Numbered from the stretch's first letter, positions 31,881 through 42,971 are shown. The stretch: DNA of 64,000 bases from Larimichthys crocea (GCF_000972845.2 NC_040028.1:12458201-12522200), one strand, 5' to 3'. The notes: generated by a model not told the origin, from the sequence alone. Made by a program: numbers and translations.

Positions 31881-32259
31881 CGTATTACTCTGTAATTGAA
31901 CTAGTACATGTCCATATATCATATATACATATAGCTGGCTTTAATGCGCGACAAGAAGTTTTAACCACGATTTATGTGGTGTATACCAATAAACTTAATA
32001 TGTACAATTAACGATGATGCCGCTAGCAACACCATCGCACCCCGCAATCTACTCCCATGTTCAGGTTTCATTTTCCTAACGTTAGCCACAAGAAATATAT
32101 ATATTTAGACGTTCAGGAGGAGCTCGAGATGCTAAAAGTGAAGCCGGTTCAAATGATTGGAAATATAATTTTGGCCAGAAATCGAAGTTTTCAAGTGGGG
32201 TTTCCCTCTCAGCGGTGTCAAATGTCACAGCAGCGGCAGCGGTTTATTGCTCTCTGCCT

Positions 32260-32359
32260 NNNNNNNNNNNNNNNNNNNNNNNNNNNNNNNNNNNNNNNNN
32301 NNNNNNNNNNNNNNNNNNNNNNNNNNNNNNNNNNNNNNNNNNNNNNNNNNNNNNNNNNN
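32260..32359. other. 100-N assembly gap
   Basis: One hundred Ns separating an unrecognised reading frame (32057-32259, starting MFRFHFPNVSHKKYIYLDVQ) from LINE ORF1 sequence. Confidence 0.95.
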
Positions 32360-32459
32360 GAGTGGGGTGGTTTGTGGAGTGGTGTGGAGTTTTGAACTGG
32401 TTTCTGTTTCTGTTTTTTCAAACTGTTTTCGTGCATGATCAGACTTCTTTGATACTTTC

Positions 32460-33159
32460 TTGACGAATATCGGTAAGGGGGTCAGGTTCACCGAGACGCC
32501 TCCTCCATGTGTTTATCAGGATCTTATTGTACAGGTGTCCCCGCTGCCTGTTCCCTCTACACGGATCACCGTGTCCGGTGTGCCGCCGTTTATATCTAAC
32601 GAGCTGTTAGAGAATGAGCCCCGGAGGTTTGGTAAATTTGCCAGCGGCTTTAAAGCAATCAGTTTGGGGTGTAAGGATCCCAAACTGAAGCACGTGCAGT
32701 CTTTGAGGCGCCAGGTGTTCATGTTCCTGGACTCACCTGCACAACGCTGGAAGTGTCTTTCAGAGTGAAGCACGGTGATGGCTCGTACATGGTGTATGCC
32801 AGCTCCGGACACATGAGATGCTTTGAGTGTGGGGACGTGGGACATAAACGGTTTGCGTGTCCGCACAAACAGCAGATGGATGGGGCCGGCACTGAGCCTC
32901 GCGGTGGCGGGCGTTGCGTTCTGTGGGGCGGGCGGGAGTCTCGGAGATGGATTGCGGTGTTGTCGCTGTGGAAACTAATGGTATTACCTCACATTGTGAG
33001 AATGAAAGGGAGGAACAGAAGCAGCTGGTGACTGCAGAGAATCTAAGCAGAGCTAAGTCTACAGTCATTGAAGTGCAGTCACAGTCAGCAGGGAATGTGG
33101 AGGAAACAGCTTCCACTAGTGCTCTATTCTTTAGAGGAGATCAATCATCCGTGTTTTGA
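32460..33159 (+). pseudogene. Tx1-like LINE ORF1 (zinc-knuckle protein)
   Basis: RNA-binding ORF1 product of a non-LTR element. It reads GKGVRFTETPPP, VPSTRITVSGVPPFISNELL and GCKDPKLKHVQSLRRQVFMF, then shifts frame at about 32745 to VSFRVKHGDGSYMVYASSGH. The CCHC knuckle is CFECGDVGHKRFACPHK (C-x2-C-x4-H-x4-C). Further frame damage follows 32900. The assignment to Tx1/L1-like fish elements is from recalled similarity. The inter-ORF spacer (33160-33282) carries the solo LTR insertion. Confidence 0.8.
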
Positions 33160-33282
33160 CAGGCACTCTACCCCAGCTCTGACTTTTTATCAGTTTTCAG
33201 CGTTGTATTGTTTATATTGAACGACAAACAACGACAAACAAACCATGCCAGCTACACCCTGTGAGGACAATGTACTGCTGAT

Positions 33283-34353
33283 TGTCACACCACGGTGAGG
33301 TCAAGTTGGGTTTTTGTCCTGTCTCGTCATTTCCTGTTTTATTTTGAAATTTACCTGCCCTCTCGTTTCAGGTCACTTGCCCTTCCTCATGTGTCACCGG
33401 TCTGATTGTCTTCCCCGCCCTGAATGTTTCCACCTGTTCCCCATTACCCTGTGTATATACTGTCTGCGGCCCTGTTTACACGTACACGGGTATTTTTAAA
33501 AACGGAGACATTTCCCTTCGTTTGTACCTATCTTTTACACGCAAACGGTGAATTCGCCTCTGAAAACGAATCTTTCTAAAAACTCCGGCTAGAGTGGAGA
33601 TTCTGGAAAACTCCGGTTTTGCGTTTGCGTGTAAACTGAGATAAACAGAGTTTTAGGCAGCGGATGCGCCAAAAGTGCGATCAATGTTTACTTGTTGCTA
33701 TGACGATGCTCATGGAAGCGTTATTATGATTGGCTTGCAGAGGATTCGCCTTCTTCCTACACTGCCACCCACAGGCTTGGCGTAGTTATGACGGCGCTCG
33801 ATGGCGTATTTATGCGGGTTGACTTTTTTGAAAACGATGCTATGTGCACGATGTTATTTTGGAAAACGGAGGGAGGGAAATATTCGTTTCTCAACATACC
33901 CGGCTACGTGTAAACGTAGCCTCTGTCTCCCTTTGTCCTGTGCCAAAGTGTTTCGTCCTACGATTGATCACCTAAGCGTTCTTTCTTGCCTGTCCACAGC
34001 CTTAGCCTTGTTGTGTGAGTGTTCCTTTGTTTTTTGCCTCGATTGAGTGTTTTTTTTTTTTTTTTTGTAAATTTTTTAGTATAGCCATTTGTTTCTTAGT
34101 ACTTAATGCTCCCAGGAGAGATTTTCAGTTAATGTTTTGCAGCCTTTTGATTTTCCTCATTGTGAGGGTTTTTTTTAAAAAAAATTTTAATAAAGCAGCT
34201 TAGAGTTTTTTTTCCTCCTCTTCGGAGTGATTTTTGTTTTCCCTAGTTTAGGCCTGCTTTCATAGCCTCACTCTATCGAGGGTTTTTGTTAATTCAATAA
34301 ATAAGCTCATTGACACCTCTGTGCCTGAGTCCTGTTTTTAGTCTGGCCTGACA
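33283..34353 (+). repeat. Solo LTR of the chromodomain gypsy family
   Basis: Same LTR as 1718-2389 (TGTCACACCACGGTGAGGTC ... CCTGACA). It is flanked by a perfect 5-bp duplication CTGAT (33278-33282 and 34354-34358), with no internal gypsy sequence. It therefore arose by LTR-LTR recombination after insertion into LINE sequence. It is longer than the first copy because of the MITE at 33469-33922. Confidence 0.95.
33469..33922. mobile_element. MITE inside the solo LTR (TTTACACGTA termini)
   Basis: Absent from the LTR at 1718-2389, where TGTCTGCG runs straight into TCTCCCTTTG. Left end GGCCCTGTTTACACGTACAC and right end CGGCTACGTGTAAACGTAGCC are imperfect inverted repeats, extending to GGGTATTTTTAAAAACGGAG and its mirror. 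Imperfect TCTGCG/CTCTGT flanks fit a decayed 6-8 bp target duplication. About 450 bp, no coding capacity; hAT-like by appearance. Confidence 0.85.
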
Positions 34354-34358
34354 CTGAT

Positions 34359-34573
34359 GAAAGCAAACAAAAAATCGCTGACCTTAAGGACATCTGATGG
34401 CTCTCAGATGAACGCAGCCTGGCCTTGGTGTTCAAATCCAGCTTTCAGTGCCATCTGCTACCTACTCCAGTTTTGAACTGCAATCCTTGGAGCTACAACT
34501 TTCCTCTTTCTCTGTTATGTTTGCGGTTGTTTATCGGCCTCCAAAATTTAACAAGGACTTCCTCTGTGACTTT
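34359..34573 (+). pseudogene. LINE endonuclease fragment
   Basis: Contains a stretch reading SSFELQSLEL-like sequence and VVYRPPKFNKDFLCDF in one frame, the VYRPP motif typical of non-LTR endonuclease domains. It is cut at 34573 by the endogenous retrovirus LTR. It may belong to the same LINE as the ORF1 upstream, since the solo-LTR target duplication joins them. Confidence 0.6.
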
Positions 34574-34978
34574 TGTCGCGGAAATTCGATAAAGACTGAG
34601 AACACAATCAGTATTAAATGAGAACTTTATTCTTGGCCAAGGAGAGACAACAGTACGAGTACAAGAGTCGCAAAGTTCTCTCTGCTGATAATACATTCAA
34701 CTGCTCCTTTTGTAGACATTTCTCCCCCTCCCTCTCCTTTGAGGTAATAAAAGAGACTCTAAATGCAAAGGGGGGGGTTACCCTCATAAATATCTGCTTT
34801 ACTCCCCTTCTACACCATGGCTGGTACCAACATCTCCGGGACAGAGAGAAATGTCTACACTCAAACATATCAACCCATAAGGAGGCAGTCTCCTAGATAG
34901 GACAAAGTTAAACACAAATATAATTGTAAAGTAAGCATATAATAGTAAAACAGAGGTGAAAAGAATTTTTCCACTACA
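34574..34978 (-). repeat. Endogenous retrovirus 3' LTR
   Basis: Plus strand TGTCGCGGAAATTCGATAAA...CCACTACA, with TG...CA ends. It matches 53066-53485 with scattered substitutions and short indels. Adjacent inside is the polypurine tract. Confidence 0.92.
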
Positions 34979-34995
34979 CTTCCCCCCTTTTGATT
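34979..34995 (-). promoter_or_regulatory. Retroviral polypurine tract
   Basis: On the minus strand AATCAAAAGGGGGGGAAG ends exactly at the LTR edge. This is the expected RNase H-resistant primer for plus-strand synthesis. Confidence 0.85.
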
Positions 34996-35223
34996 ACACA
35001 TTAATCAAAAAATACAAAATCATTTTACATCAAACATGACAATTCACAAGGATTTAAGACATGTCATCATACTGATTGCCTGTTAGAAATAGACGTTTAC
35101 TATTTTTGTGAAGGATAGACCCTGCGGTGTTGATTACAAAAGTGTATATATATAAAGAAAAATAAAAAGGGGAAGAAATCATATGTTTACATCTCATCCT
35201 CAGACGAAGCGGAGGAACCACAA

Positions 35224-35852
35224 TCACTCAACAGGGAAAGGATCTTCCTTTAACAAAAGTTCAGCCTGTGACAAGAGTGCATACTGACTAGTCACTGTCT
35301 CGCCTATCCAACAATGCATCAAGGCTTTCATACAGGTCAGAGTGCATGTACAAAAGAATAATATTAATCCTAGGGTGATAAGTCCAGGTATCAAAAGTTG
35401 GAAAACCATTGCGCCCCAGGGTCCGAATCTAGAGCTCAACCATGCATTAAAGGAGGTTTCTGCCGAAGCAGAGGGCCCAAACTCATCTCGAATATTCTCA
35501 AGTGCATGAATAACAGATGTTATATTGCCATTATTATCAGGAATTAAAGTCAAACATGCATCACCAGTCAAATTGAGGGTTACACACAAACCACCGGTAC
35601 GGGCAGTAAGATAATCTAGGGCCATCTCATGTTTCAGCAAAGTCATACGATGAGATTGTTGAGTGGTTGAAAGAAATCTAAAGCCATTTATAGTCTGATT
35701 AGCAAACAAAGACATGGAAAAAGTGACATTATCCATGTGGTCGGCCAAAAACTTCACACTATACCAGGGAAAAAATCAAAAATGCAATCACAAAAGAAAA
35801 CCACAGAATGCATCTCATCCCACAACCCAAATATCGTCTTTGATCAGCCATG
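35224..35852 (-). pseudogene. env: Endogenous retrovirus env, internally deleted (leader plus TM subunit)
   Basis: Envelope remnant. A Met-initiated hydrophobic leader-like segment (about 35852-35765) has a stop. It is followed directly by the ectodomain and anchor of the transmembrane subunit (35757-35224). The TM part has a heptad-rich stretch and the conserved MALDYLTARTGGLC region. Next are a second Cys nine residues later (CVTLNLTGDAC) and the anchor VFQLLIPGLITLGLILFFC, with a Cys-rich border and a cytoplasmic tail of about 35 residues. Almost the whole surface subunit is missing. The expected CC pair after the loop is replaced by CL. Not functional. Confidence 0.78.
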
Positions 35853-36028
35853 ATGATCGTCCCTCAAAGGTCAATCAAGTTGACTTGTGTTTTTGTGCTC
35901 TCTGGAAGTGTATTGTGTACAGTGTAATCACCAGTGCAGTGGAAGCGGTGCTAGGCTCTCACTTGCTTACTGTAATGAATCAACACAGCCTCACTTTACG
36001 TGTGTGCATGTGAGTGTACTCCTGCAGG

Positions 36029-36097
36029 CTTGGTGGAGTTACGACTCAGTGGGGTTGGGCAGGGTGCCCAACCCCACTGAGTCGTAACTCCACCAAG
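36029..36097. repeat. Perfect 33-bp hairpin at the integrase/env junction
   Basis: Stem 36029-36061 (CTTGGTGGAGTTACGACTCA and on to GGGCA), loop GGG, stem 36065-36097 exactly complementary. It lies where integrase coding ends and env begins. The inverted sister copy at 48032-48104 has the same hairpin with small changes in the loop side. Confidence 0.9.
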
Positions 36098-36743
36098 TCT
36101 TGCAGTGGTGGGCGTGGATCCAAGTTGCTCTGTCTGCGACCTTCACCGCTGTGTGTGTTGTGAGCAACACTTGGAACGGCCTTTGCCACCTCTCAGACCT
36201 CCAGTGCTTCCTTCACAGGTTTTTTATCACCACCCAATCGCCAAGCTGGATCGAGTGTAAAGGACCTGTAGCCTGCTGAAGGAGGGCTTCTTTAACCTGT
36301 TGAGAAACTTGAGACAACATACCAGAGAGCAGTTTACAATACTCAATCATGTTATCATCACACTAAGAAGTGGGTGGCAGTCTGTCCCTATAGGGGTCCA
36401 TGCCAACATTAGGAGGACGTCCAAATAGGATCTCAAACGGACTGAGTTTCACCCGACTTCTTTGTCTCATTCGCATGTAAGACAAAACAATGGGGAGTGC
36501 ATCCATCCAGGACAAACCTGTTTCTTCACAACATTTAGCAAGTTTTGCTTTGAGCGTACCATTCTCTCTCTCCACTGCTCCCCCACTCTGTGGATGATAC
36601 ACACAATGTTTTTTCATATCAATGCCTAAGAACTGTCCCACTGCCTCCACTGCAGCGTTTACAAAGTGTGTGCCGTTATCACTACTGATTCTTGATGGAA
36701 TTCCCCATCGTGGAATGATTTCTGTTAACAGGCGCGCGCTCAT
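36098..36743 (-). pseudogene. pol: Endogenous retrovirus integrase, core end and C-terminal domain
   Basis: Minus-strand integrase from the codon after the first part of the core. It has the second catalytic Asp in RISSDNGTHFV, the Glu in GGAVERENGTLKAK and SPFEILFGRPPNVGMDPYRD, ending with a stop after PPTS. A second frame (to about 36098) gives the SH3-like C-terminal domain ([14 protein letters not shown] sequence). The segment starts abruptly at CTGTTAACAG (36743), the exact point where the plus-strand fragment 41026-41213 stops. Confidence 0.88.
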
Positions 36744-36819
36744 CGCGCGCGCGCGCGCATCGGGAGCGTTCGGTCAGGCGGTGTGCCCTCTCACCCTCCC
36801 TTGCCTGATCTCATGCTCC
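36744..36819. other. GC-rich rearrangement junction
   Basis: (GC)n tract GCGCGCGCTCATCGCGCGCG followed by about 60 bases of unassigned sequence, between truncated integrase and truncated L2. It has no counterpart elsewhere in the window. It could be filler DNA at an inversion breakpoint or a misassembly. Confidence 0.55.
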
Positions 36820-39800
36820 CCCTTGGGGTCCCCCAGCAGTGATAATCCTATGGCAGCATAACTAAGGGATGACCTGAGCCAGCCCTAACTATAGGCTTTA
36901 TCAAAAAGGAAAGTCTTAATTCTATCTTAAGGTTGACCGTGTCTGCCTCCCGAACCCAGAAAGGTAGTTTGTTCCACAGAAGAGAGCCTGATAGCTGAAA
37001 GCTCTGGCTCCCAATCTACTTTTGGAAACTATAGGAACCACAAGGAACCCACGTCCTGAGAGCGCGTGTTCTAGGGGGTAATAGGTATATGAGTCTTTTA
37101 GATAAGATGGTGCCTGACCATGAAGAGCTTTGTAAGTAGGAGAAGAATTTTAAATCTATCTAGATTTAATAGGTAGCCATGCAAGGAAGCAAAAGGGGAG
37201 AGATGTGATCTCTGATCTTGGTTCCTGTCAGAAACACGTGCAGCAGCATTCTGAATTAACTGCAAAGTCCTCAGAGACTTATTGGAGCAGCCTGATAACA
37301 AAGAGTTACAATAGTCCACCTTGAAGTAACAAATGCGTGGACTAGTTTTTCTGCATCCGCCTGAGAGACAATGCGTCTGATTTTAGCGATGTTACGTAAG
37401 TGGAGAAGCAGTCCCGAAATTTGTTTTATGTGGACGTTAAAGGACAAATCCTGATCAAAACAACTCCAAGATTCTTTACAGTGGAGCTGGAGGCCAGTGA
37501 TCCCATCTAAAGTAACTAAGTCTCTAGAAAGAGAGTTTCTGAGGTGTTTGGTCAATTACAAGAACTTAGTTTTGTCTGAATTTAACATCAAAAATTGTAG
37601 GTCATCCAACTTTTTTATCCTTAAGGCATGCTTGGAGTTTAGTTAACTGATTGGTTGCATCAGGCTTGATCGATAAATATAAATGGGTGCGTCAGCATAA
37701 CATGAAAATTGATAGAGTGATTCCTAATAATGTTCCCTAAAGGAAGCATATATAAACTGAATAGAAGTGGTCCAAGTACAGAACCTTGTGGGACTCCAGA
37801 CAAACTTGGTCTGCATGGAGGATTCATCATTGACGTGAACAAACGGAATCGATCTAAAAAGTACGATTTAAACCAGCTAGGGCGGTTCCTTTGATGCCAA
37901 TTCGATGTTCCAGTCTCTGTAAAAGAATTTGATGGTCAATGGGGTCAAATGCAGCACAAATCTAACAGGACAAGTACAGAGATGATCCTTTGTCTGATGC
38001 CATTAGGAGGTCATTTGTACTTTGACTAATGCGGTCTCGGTGCTATGATGCACTCTAAATCCGGACTGGAAATCCAAATAGACTATGTGATGGAGAAAGT
38101 CAAACAGCTGATTAGCTACAGCTTTCTCAAGTATCTTAGACAGAAAGGGAAGGTTTGATATCGGTCTGTAGTTGGCTAAGACCTCTGGGTCTCAGAGTGG
38201 GCTTTTAAGAAGAGGTTAATTACAAGCTACCTTAAAGGACTGTGGTAAATATCCTGATATAAAGACAGATTAACATATCCAATAACGATTATTACTAACA
38301 ACAGGTAAAACATCCTGAGCAACCTGGTTGGGATGGAGTCTAAGAGACAGGATGGACGGCTAGCTGCAGAAATGATTAAAGTATTTGAGAAGCCGATGGG
38401 GGAAAAACAGTCTAAATAATATCAGGTTTTACAGCTGTTTCAAAACTTACTGTATCAGAATGCAGATCAATGCCTGTTAGGGCAAGAGGTGATGGATTTT
38501 GTCTCTAATAGTTATAATCTTATCATTAAGAAGCTCATGAAGTCATTGCTACTTAGACCTAAAGGAATAGATGGTTCAGTAGAGCTGTGATTCTCTGTTA
38601 GCCTGGCTACAGTGCTGAAGAGAAACCTGTGGTTGTTGTATTCTCCTCAATTAAAGAAGAGTAATAGGCTGCTCTGGCATTACGGAGAGCCTTCCTGTAT
38701 GTTTTGAGATTACTTGCCAGGCTAGATGAAATTCTTCCATTTAGTGGCACGCCATTTGCGTTCAGATTTACGTGCCTCTTGCTTTAATTTACGAGTCTGC
38801 TGGCTATACCATGGTGCTACCTCTTTGTTTAATTATCTTCTTTTTCAGAGGTGCAATAGAGTCAGAGATTGTCCGTAATGACCTGTAATACTATCAACAA
38901 GATGGTCTATTGTGTGGTGGGCTAAAGGAGGTAGACAGTCCTCTGTTACAGTTAGACATGGCATTTGATTCAATGCTGAAGGAATCACTTCCTTAATTTG
39001 CTACAGCACTATCAGATAAACATCTGCTGTGAAGCTTCTACACAAAGGCTTATAGTCCGGTAGTATGAACTCAAAGGTTATTAAAAATGGTCAGACAGAA
39101 GAGGATTCTGTGGGAAGACTATTATATTATCAATTTCAATGCCATATGAAAAAGAACAAGACAAGAGTGGTTCAGACAATGAGTCGGTTATTTACACTTT
39201 GACAAAAGCCAATTGAGTCTAATAGAGAGATAAAGCAGTACTAAGACTACATTGTGTGGTCCACATGAATGTTAAAATCACCTACAATAATTACTTTATC
39301 TGTTTTTAAGGACAAGCCTGATGCAAATTCTGCAAATTCAGATAAAATCAGAATAAGGACCTGGAGCGCGATATACTGTAACAAATAAAATTGGCTGCAA
39401 AGTTTCCAGGTTGGGTGAGTGAGGCTAAGGACAGACTTTCAGAATTATTAATTAGTTTAGGTTTGGGATTTATTAATAGACTTGAGTCAAATATGGCTCC
39501 AACTCCACCACCTCGACCAGTACTTCGAGGAACATGAGTATTATAATGACTCGGAGGAGTGGATTCATTTAAGCTAACATATTCATCCTCCTGCAGCCAG
39601 GTTTCAGTGAGGCAAAACAAATCAATATGATAATCAGATATTAATTCATTGACTAAGACACCTTTAGATGACAAAGACCTGATATCAATAGTCCACATTT
39701 AATTTCTCTTATTTTGGACTGTTGGAGATGTTGATTTAATTTGTATTAAGTTTTATGATGAACTCCTCTTCTGTTTGTTTTATCTTTAAATAATGTAGGT

Positions 39801-41020
39801 GGACGGGGGACAGACACAGTCTCTATACTAAAGGACTGGGTGGGCAGCTGCTCTAATGGAGGCGCAGAGAAGCGTGTAAGACTGCAGCTCTGCTTCCTGG
39901 TCCAACCTGGGTTGTCGACATGATTTTGGTCAGCTAATAAACTTGGCCATATTTCTAGATATAAGAGCTGCTCCATCCAAAGTGGGATGGATGCCGTCTC
40001 TCCCAATCAGACCAGGTTTTCCCCAGAAAGGTGTCCAATTGTCTATGAAGCCCACATCGTTTGCTGGACACCACCTCGACAGCCAGCGGTTGAAATGACG
40101 ACATGCGGCTAAACATGTCATCACTGGTCACATTGGGGAGGGGACAGAGAAAAACTACGGAGTCCGACATTGTTTTGGCGTATTCACACACCGATGAAAC
40201 ATATTTTAGTGACCTCCGATTGGCGTAACCGTGTTCATTACCGCCGACGTGAATAACAATCTTACTGTATTTACGCTTATCCTTGGCCAGCAGTTTCAAA
40301 AAAGACTCGATGTCGCCCGCTCTGGCCCCGGGATGCATTTAACTATGGCCCCCGGTGTCGTAACTCACGTTTCGGACTATGGAGCTGCCAATGACCAGAG
40401 TTGGCCTCTCAGCGGGTGTGTCGCTGAGTGGGGAAAATCTGTTGAAACGTGGAGCGGTTGGTGGTGTACCGTGGGCTTCAGTTTGGGGCTATGCCTCCTT
40501 CGAACAGTACAGCCTCCCGGCTGCTCGGGAACTACGGGGACGGCTAACTGAAGCTACCTGTGGCGGTACCACACCGCTACAGGGGACTGGCTAACTATCT
40601 GAGCTACTGACTGTTCGGTGGTGCGGTACCGTGCCTCTAACTCACTGACCCTCGCCTCCAAAGCTACAAATAAACTACATTTATTACAAGTACCGTTATC
40701 ACTAAAGGAGGACGAGGAGTAACTGAACATGTGGCACACAGGACAGGAGAGAGCAGGAGAGGAGAGAGGAGAGGAGAGGCGCCATTGTATAGCTAGGCTA
40801 GTTAGTGGGCTAACAGAAACTGGAGAAACTATCAGATTGTGGTTACGAGTTCAGAGACCTGTTCGTGCAACAGACGAAACAAGTCAGAGAGTAGTGCAGA
40901 GATAAGTAGATAGTCGCTGATGTGAGAAATATACGGAAATCTGTTCAGGTGAGCAGAGCAGAGAGCACCGTGGCAACAACACAGATACCGGAAGTGACAC
41001 AATACGTTACCGTAAAGCAC
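36820..41020 (-). mobile_element. L2-clade LINE, copy B (nearly full length, lacks 3' tail)
   Basis: Same family as copy A, from CCCCCAGCAGTGATAATCCT (3' side) to the 5' leader at about 41020 (plus strand AATACGTTACCGTAAAGCAC). It contains ORF1 (about 39955-40739), endonuclease (about 39000-39700) and RT (37100-38900, including SLSGVPQGSVLGPLLFSLYM at 37750), with many indels. Its 5' boundary abuts retroviral integrase (GCAAGAGGTATTCCTGTCCC) at the same site as copy D, so B and D are duplicates of one insertion. Confidence 0.88.
39955..40739 (-). pseudogene. L2 ORF1: Cys-motif, coiled coil and SGNH-esterase domain
   Basis: ORF1 of the L2 LINE. N-terminal MCHMFSYSSS with GTCNKCSLFVALEARVSELE (CxxC then a short coiled coil), followed after a frame break by an SGNH/GDSL hydrolase-like part. 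This has KYSKIVIHVGGN (block III), [32 protein letters not shown] and [16 protein letters not shown] (block V, catalytic Asp-x-x-His). Esterase-type ORF1 is known from the CR1/L2 group and is thought to act in the ribonucleoprotein. Frameshifted here. The copy in L2 D (46043-46900) reads HVGGNDT. Confidence 0.82.
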
Positions 41021-41025
41021 GCAAG

Positions 41026-41213
41026 AGGTATTCCTGTCCCTGCAGCAGCACACCCACCACCAGATAAACCATTTGATTACTTAATGATGGATTTCATAGA
41101 ACTAACTCCAGACGAAGGGAAGAAATATTGTCTAGTGAAGGTAGATATGTGGTCTAAGTGGGTGGATTCTTTTCCAGCAAAACATGCTAACAGCCATGCA
41201 GTCACGAAGGCTC
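41026..41213 (+). pseudogene. pol: Endogenous retrovirus integrase fragment, plus strand
   Basis: About 60 codons of integrase core with the first catalytic Asp (FDYLMMDFIELTPDEGKKYC, LVKVDMWSKWVDSFPAKHAN). It begins right at the 5' end of L2 copy B and stops at GCT (41213), the codon before the start of the minus-strand segment 36743. L2 sequence follows without a gap. Confidence 0.85.
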
Positions 41214-41215
41214 GA

Positions 41216-41822
41216 CAGCTTTCTCAATTATCTAGACAGAAAGGAAGGTTGATTATCGGTCTGTTAGTTGGCTAAGACCCTCTGGGTCTAGAGTGGGCTT
41301 TTTTAAGAAGAGTTAATTAAGCTACCTTAAAGGACTGGGTAATTATCCTGATAACTAAGACAGATTAACCTATCAATAACGATTATTTTGTTTTTTTCTA
41401 ACAACAGTAAAACATCCTTGAGGCAACCTGGTTGGGATGGAGTCTAAGAGACAGGATGAGGCTTAGCTGCAGACATGATTAAGTAGTTGAGAAGGCCGTG
41501 GGGGAAAAACAGTCTAAATAAATATCGGTTTTACAGCTGTTCAAAACTTACTGTTCATCAGAATGCAGATTCAATGCCTGTTAGGGCCACAGAGGTGATG
41601 GATTTTGTCTCTAAGTAGTTATAATCTTATCTTAAAGAAGCTCATGAAGTATTGCACTTAGACCTTAAAGATAGATGTTCAGTAGAGCGTGATTCGCTTA
41701 TAGCCTGGCTCAGTGCTGAAGAGAAACCTGTGGTTGGTGTATTCCCTCAATTAAAGAAAGAGTAATGCTGCTGCTCTGGCATTACGGAAGAGCCTTCCTG
41801 TATGTTTTGAGTTATCTTGCCA
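41216..41822 (-). mobile_element. L2 LINE fragment, copy C
   Basis: About 600 bp equivalent to 44325-44935 of copy D (RT N-terminal region), with many small deletions. It is truncated at both ends and joins retroviral integrase at both junctions, without target duplications. More likely a rearrangement or assembly product than an insertion. Confidence 0.75.
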
Positions 41823-42148
41823 GGGCTGAGCGTTTCTGTTTTCTCTCACAACACTCCCCGACCCTCTCTCTCTGCATTTCAGTCATTTGCCTCTCCTCCT
41901 GAAGTAACCCAGTGGAGAGCATTGGGAGCTCAATACAAAGATAAGGTTTGGTTCTGTCCGGATGGAGGCCCTGTTTACCTAAACACTTTTTTCCTCATTT
42001 TGATAAATTGACACACGGGTTAGCCATGTGTCAAAAGGGGGAATGTTACAGGCAATAAACACAACACTGGTTTACAAGCGTTTTGCAGCATATGCACAGA
42101 AATAGTGTCAATCTTGTGTATTGTGCAACCTACAATGCAGCGGAAGAG
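41823..42148 (+). pseudogene. pol: Endogenous retrovirus pol: RNase H-integrase linker and zinc-binding domain
   Basis: Plus-strand segment with PPEVTQWRALGAQYKDKVWF (linker typical before retroviral integrase), then in shifted frames the His-containing THGLAMCQKGGM region and a CxxC (QSCVLC) of the HHCC module. It is cut at GAAGAG (42143-42148) by L2 copy D and continues at 47219 beyond it. Confidence 0.75.
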
Positions 42149-42876
42149 CAAATCAAATCAAATCAATTTTATTTGTTAGCCCAAAGTCACACAATACATT
42201 TGCCTCAGAGGGCTTTACAATCTGTACGGGAGTGACACCCTCTGTCCTTAGACCCTCGGTTCGAGTGAGGAAAAACTTGCCCACAAAAAACCCTTTAACA
42301 GGGAAAAATGTGGAGAAACCTCAGGAAGAGCCCACGAGGAGGGATCCCTCTCCCAGGACGGACAGACGTGCAATGGATGTCACGTTACAGGACAAATCAA
42401 CACAAACATATTGTACAATGACTGATAAAATGACAATGAATTATAATGAATGATAAAATGATTACGTATAGATATGGTAGTAATAATGACAGTAATAATA
42501 TGTAGTGGGCGTCATGCAGGATCAACGCAGCAGCACGATCCACGAGAACCTGCTGGACGCAGAGCACGAGAAACTCCGGGGAGTTTGTTGTAACATGCAT
42601 TAATGAGACATGTCCACAGATGGAGAGATATGGAGAGATATGGAGGAGATAGAGATAAGAATATATATATAGAGAGAGTGGATATAGAAGAAATATAGAG
42701 TAGATATTATAGAGAGCGAGTATATATGAGAGAAGAAGCCGAGAAAGGACAAAGAGAATGGGATAGAGAGATATGAAAGGAGATAAGAGAATAAGAGAAG
42801 ATATAATAGGAGAGAGAGCAATATAGAGAGGAAGAAGAGAGAAGGAGAGAGGAGCAGGAGAGATGAGAAGAGAGTT

Positions 42877-42908
<32 letters not shown>

Positions 42909-42939
42909 GAAGAGGAGAGAGGGAGAGAGGAGAGCGAGA

Positions 42940-42971
<32 letters not shown>

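Noticed and set aside
41216..41822. Independent L2 insertion
   Set aside because: No 3' tail, no target duplication, and both ends join retroviral pol abruptly; treated as a rearranged fragment.
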